A stretch of 29,008 nt of DNA from Chara braunii (lineage: Eukaryota > Streptophyta > Charophyceae > Charales > Characeae). The notes under the pieces were generated by a model. It was given only the letters and a program-made list of their open reading frames with translations, ran no database searches and had not been told where the DNA came from. Below, in pieces: positions 28,924-29,008 of this stretch; position 1 is the first letter of the stretch; each line of letters opens with the position of its first letter. Location of the stretch: contig BFEA01000005.1 in the NCBI GenBank assembly GCA_003427395.1, positions 7,423,793-7,452,800 on the forward strand. Reading direction: 5' to 3'. The translations under genes were made by a program, and so were the position numbers.

Positions 28924-29008
28924 TTTGTTTCTAATTTTCACTTCTTTTTTCTTTAAATAAAAAACTTAAAAAAAAAAAAAAAAACATTATATTCTACAAC
29001 CCTGTGTG

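Overview
This is a eukaryotic nuclear window made almost entirely of decayed repeats. I found no intact single-copy gene. A plant-type L1-like LINE, a chromodomain Ty3/gypsy element, a hAT-type insertion and a U2 snRNA relic fit a large, repeat-rich green-lineage genome. A streptophyte alga of the Chara type is a guess and is not shown by the sequence. Single Ns and a 224-base N gap inside a CT repeat point to a draft short-read assembly.

Layout. Bases 1-1322 are simple sequence: GA, TG, a 15-bp minisatellite arranged as head-to-head palindromes, and a GACA array. At 1612-1716 there is a U2 snRNA retropseudogene on the minus strand with an A tail. From 1717 to 4800 I see no gene, only degenerate GAGAATGAG-like repeats and a 43-bp tandem repeat. 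From about 4816 to about 14286 lies one near-full-length LINE on the minus strand. Its ORF1 is DUF4283-like with a zinc knuckle, and its ORF2 has endonuclease, reverse transcriptase and zf-RVT regions. A 769-bp non-autonomous hAT element (10217-10985, 8-bp target duplication) is nested in ORF1. From 14300 to 17140 there are tandem repeats, an assembly scar and CT-rich satellites. Three or four more 5'-truncated relatives of the LINE follow: 17400-17985 (+), 17990-19640 (-), 21338-22560 (-) and a bare 3' tail at 23405-23540 (-). Between them sit a 519-bp tandem duplication and a 107-bp retroposed insert with a perfect 17-bp target duplication. The 3' part of a chromovirus (integrase, chromodomain) occupies 26103-27490 on the minus strand and is broken by a CGTTGAAT-repeat insertion. 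The last kilobase has an inverted-repeat pair and a short hairpin.

How the parts relate. The five LINE 3' ends share a core of about 55 bases with an invariant GCTGGA/TCCAGC hairpin and a variable loop. This suggests a 3'-tail structure recognised by the LINE reverse transcriptase. The poly(A)-tailed U2 relic and the 107-bp insert are the kind of by-product such an enzyme leaves. All protein-coding regions are pseudogenes with stops and frameshifts. Several stops sit where a conserved residue would be restored by undoing a C-to-T or G-to-A change.
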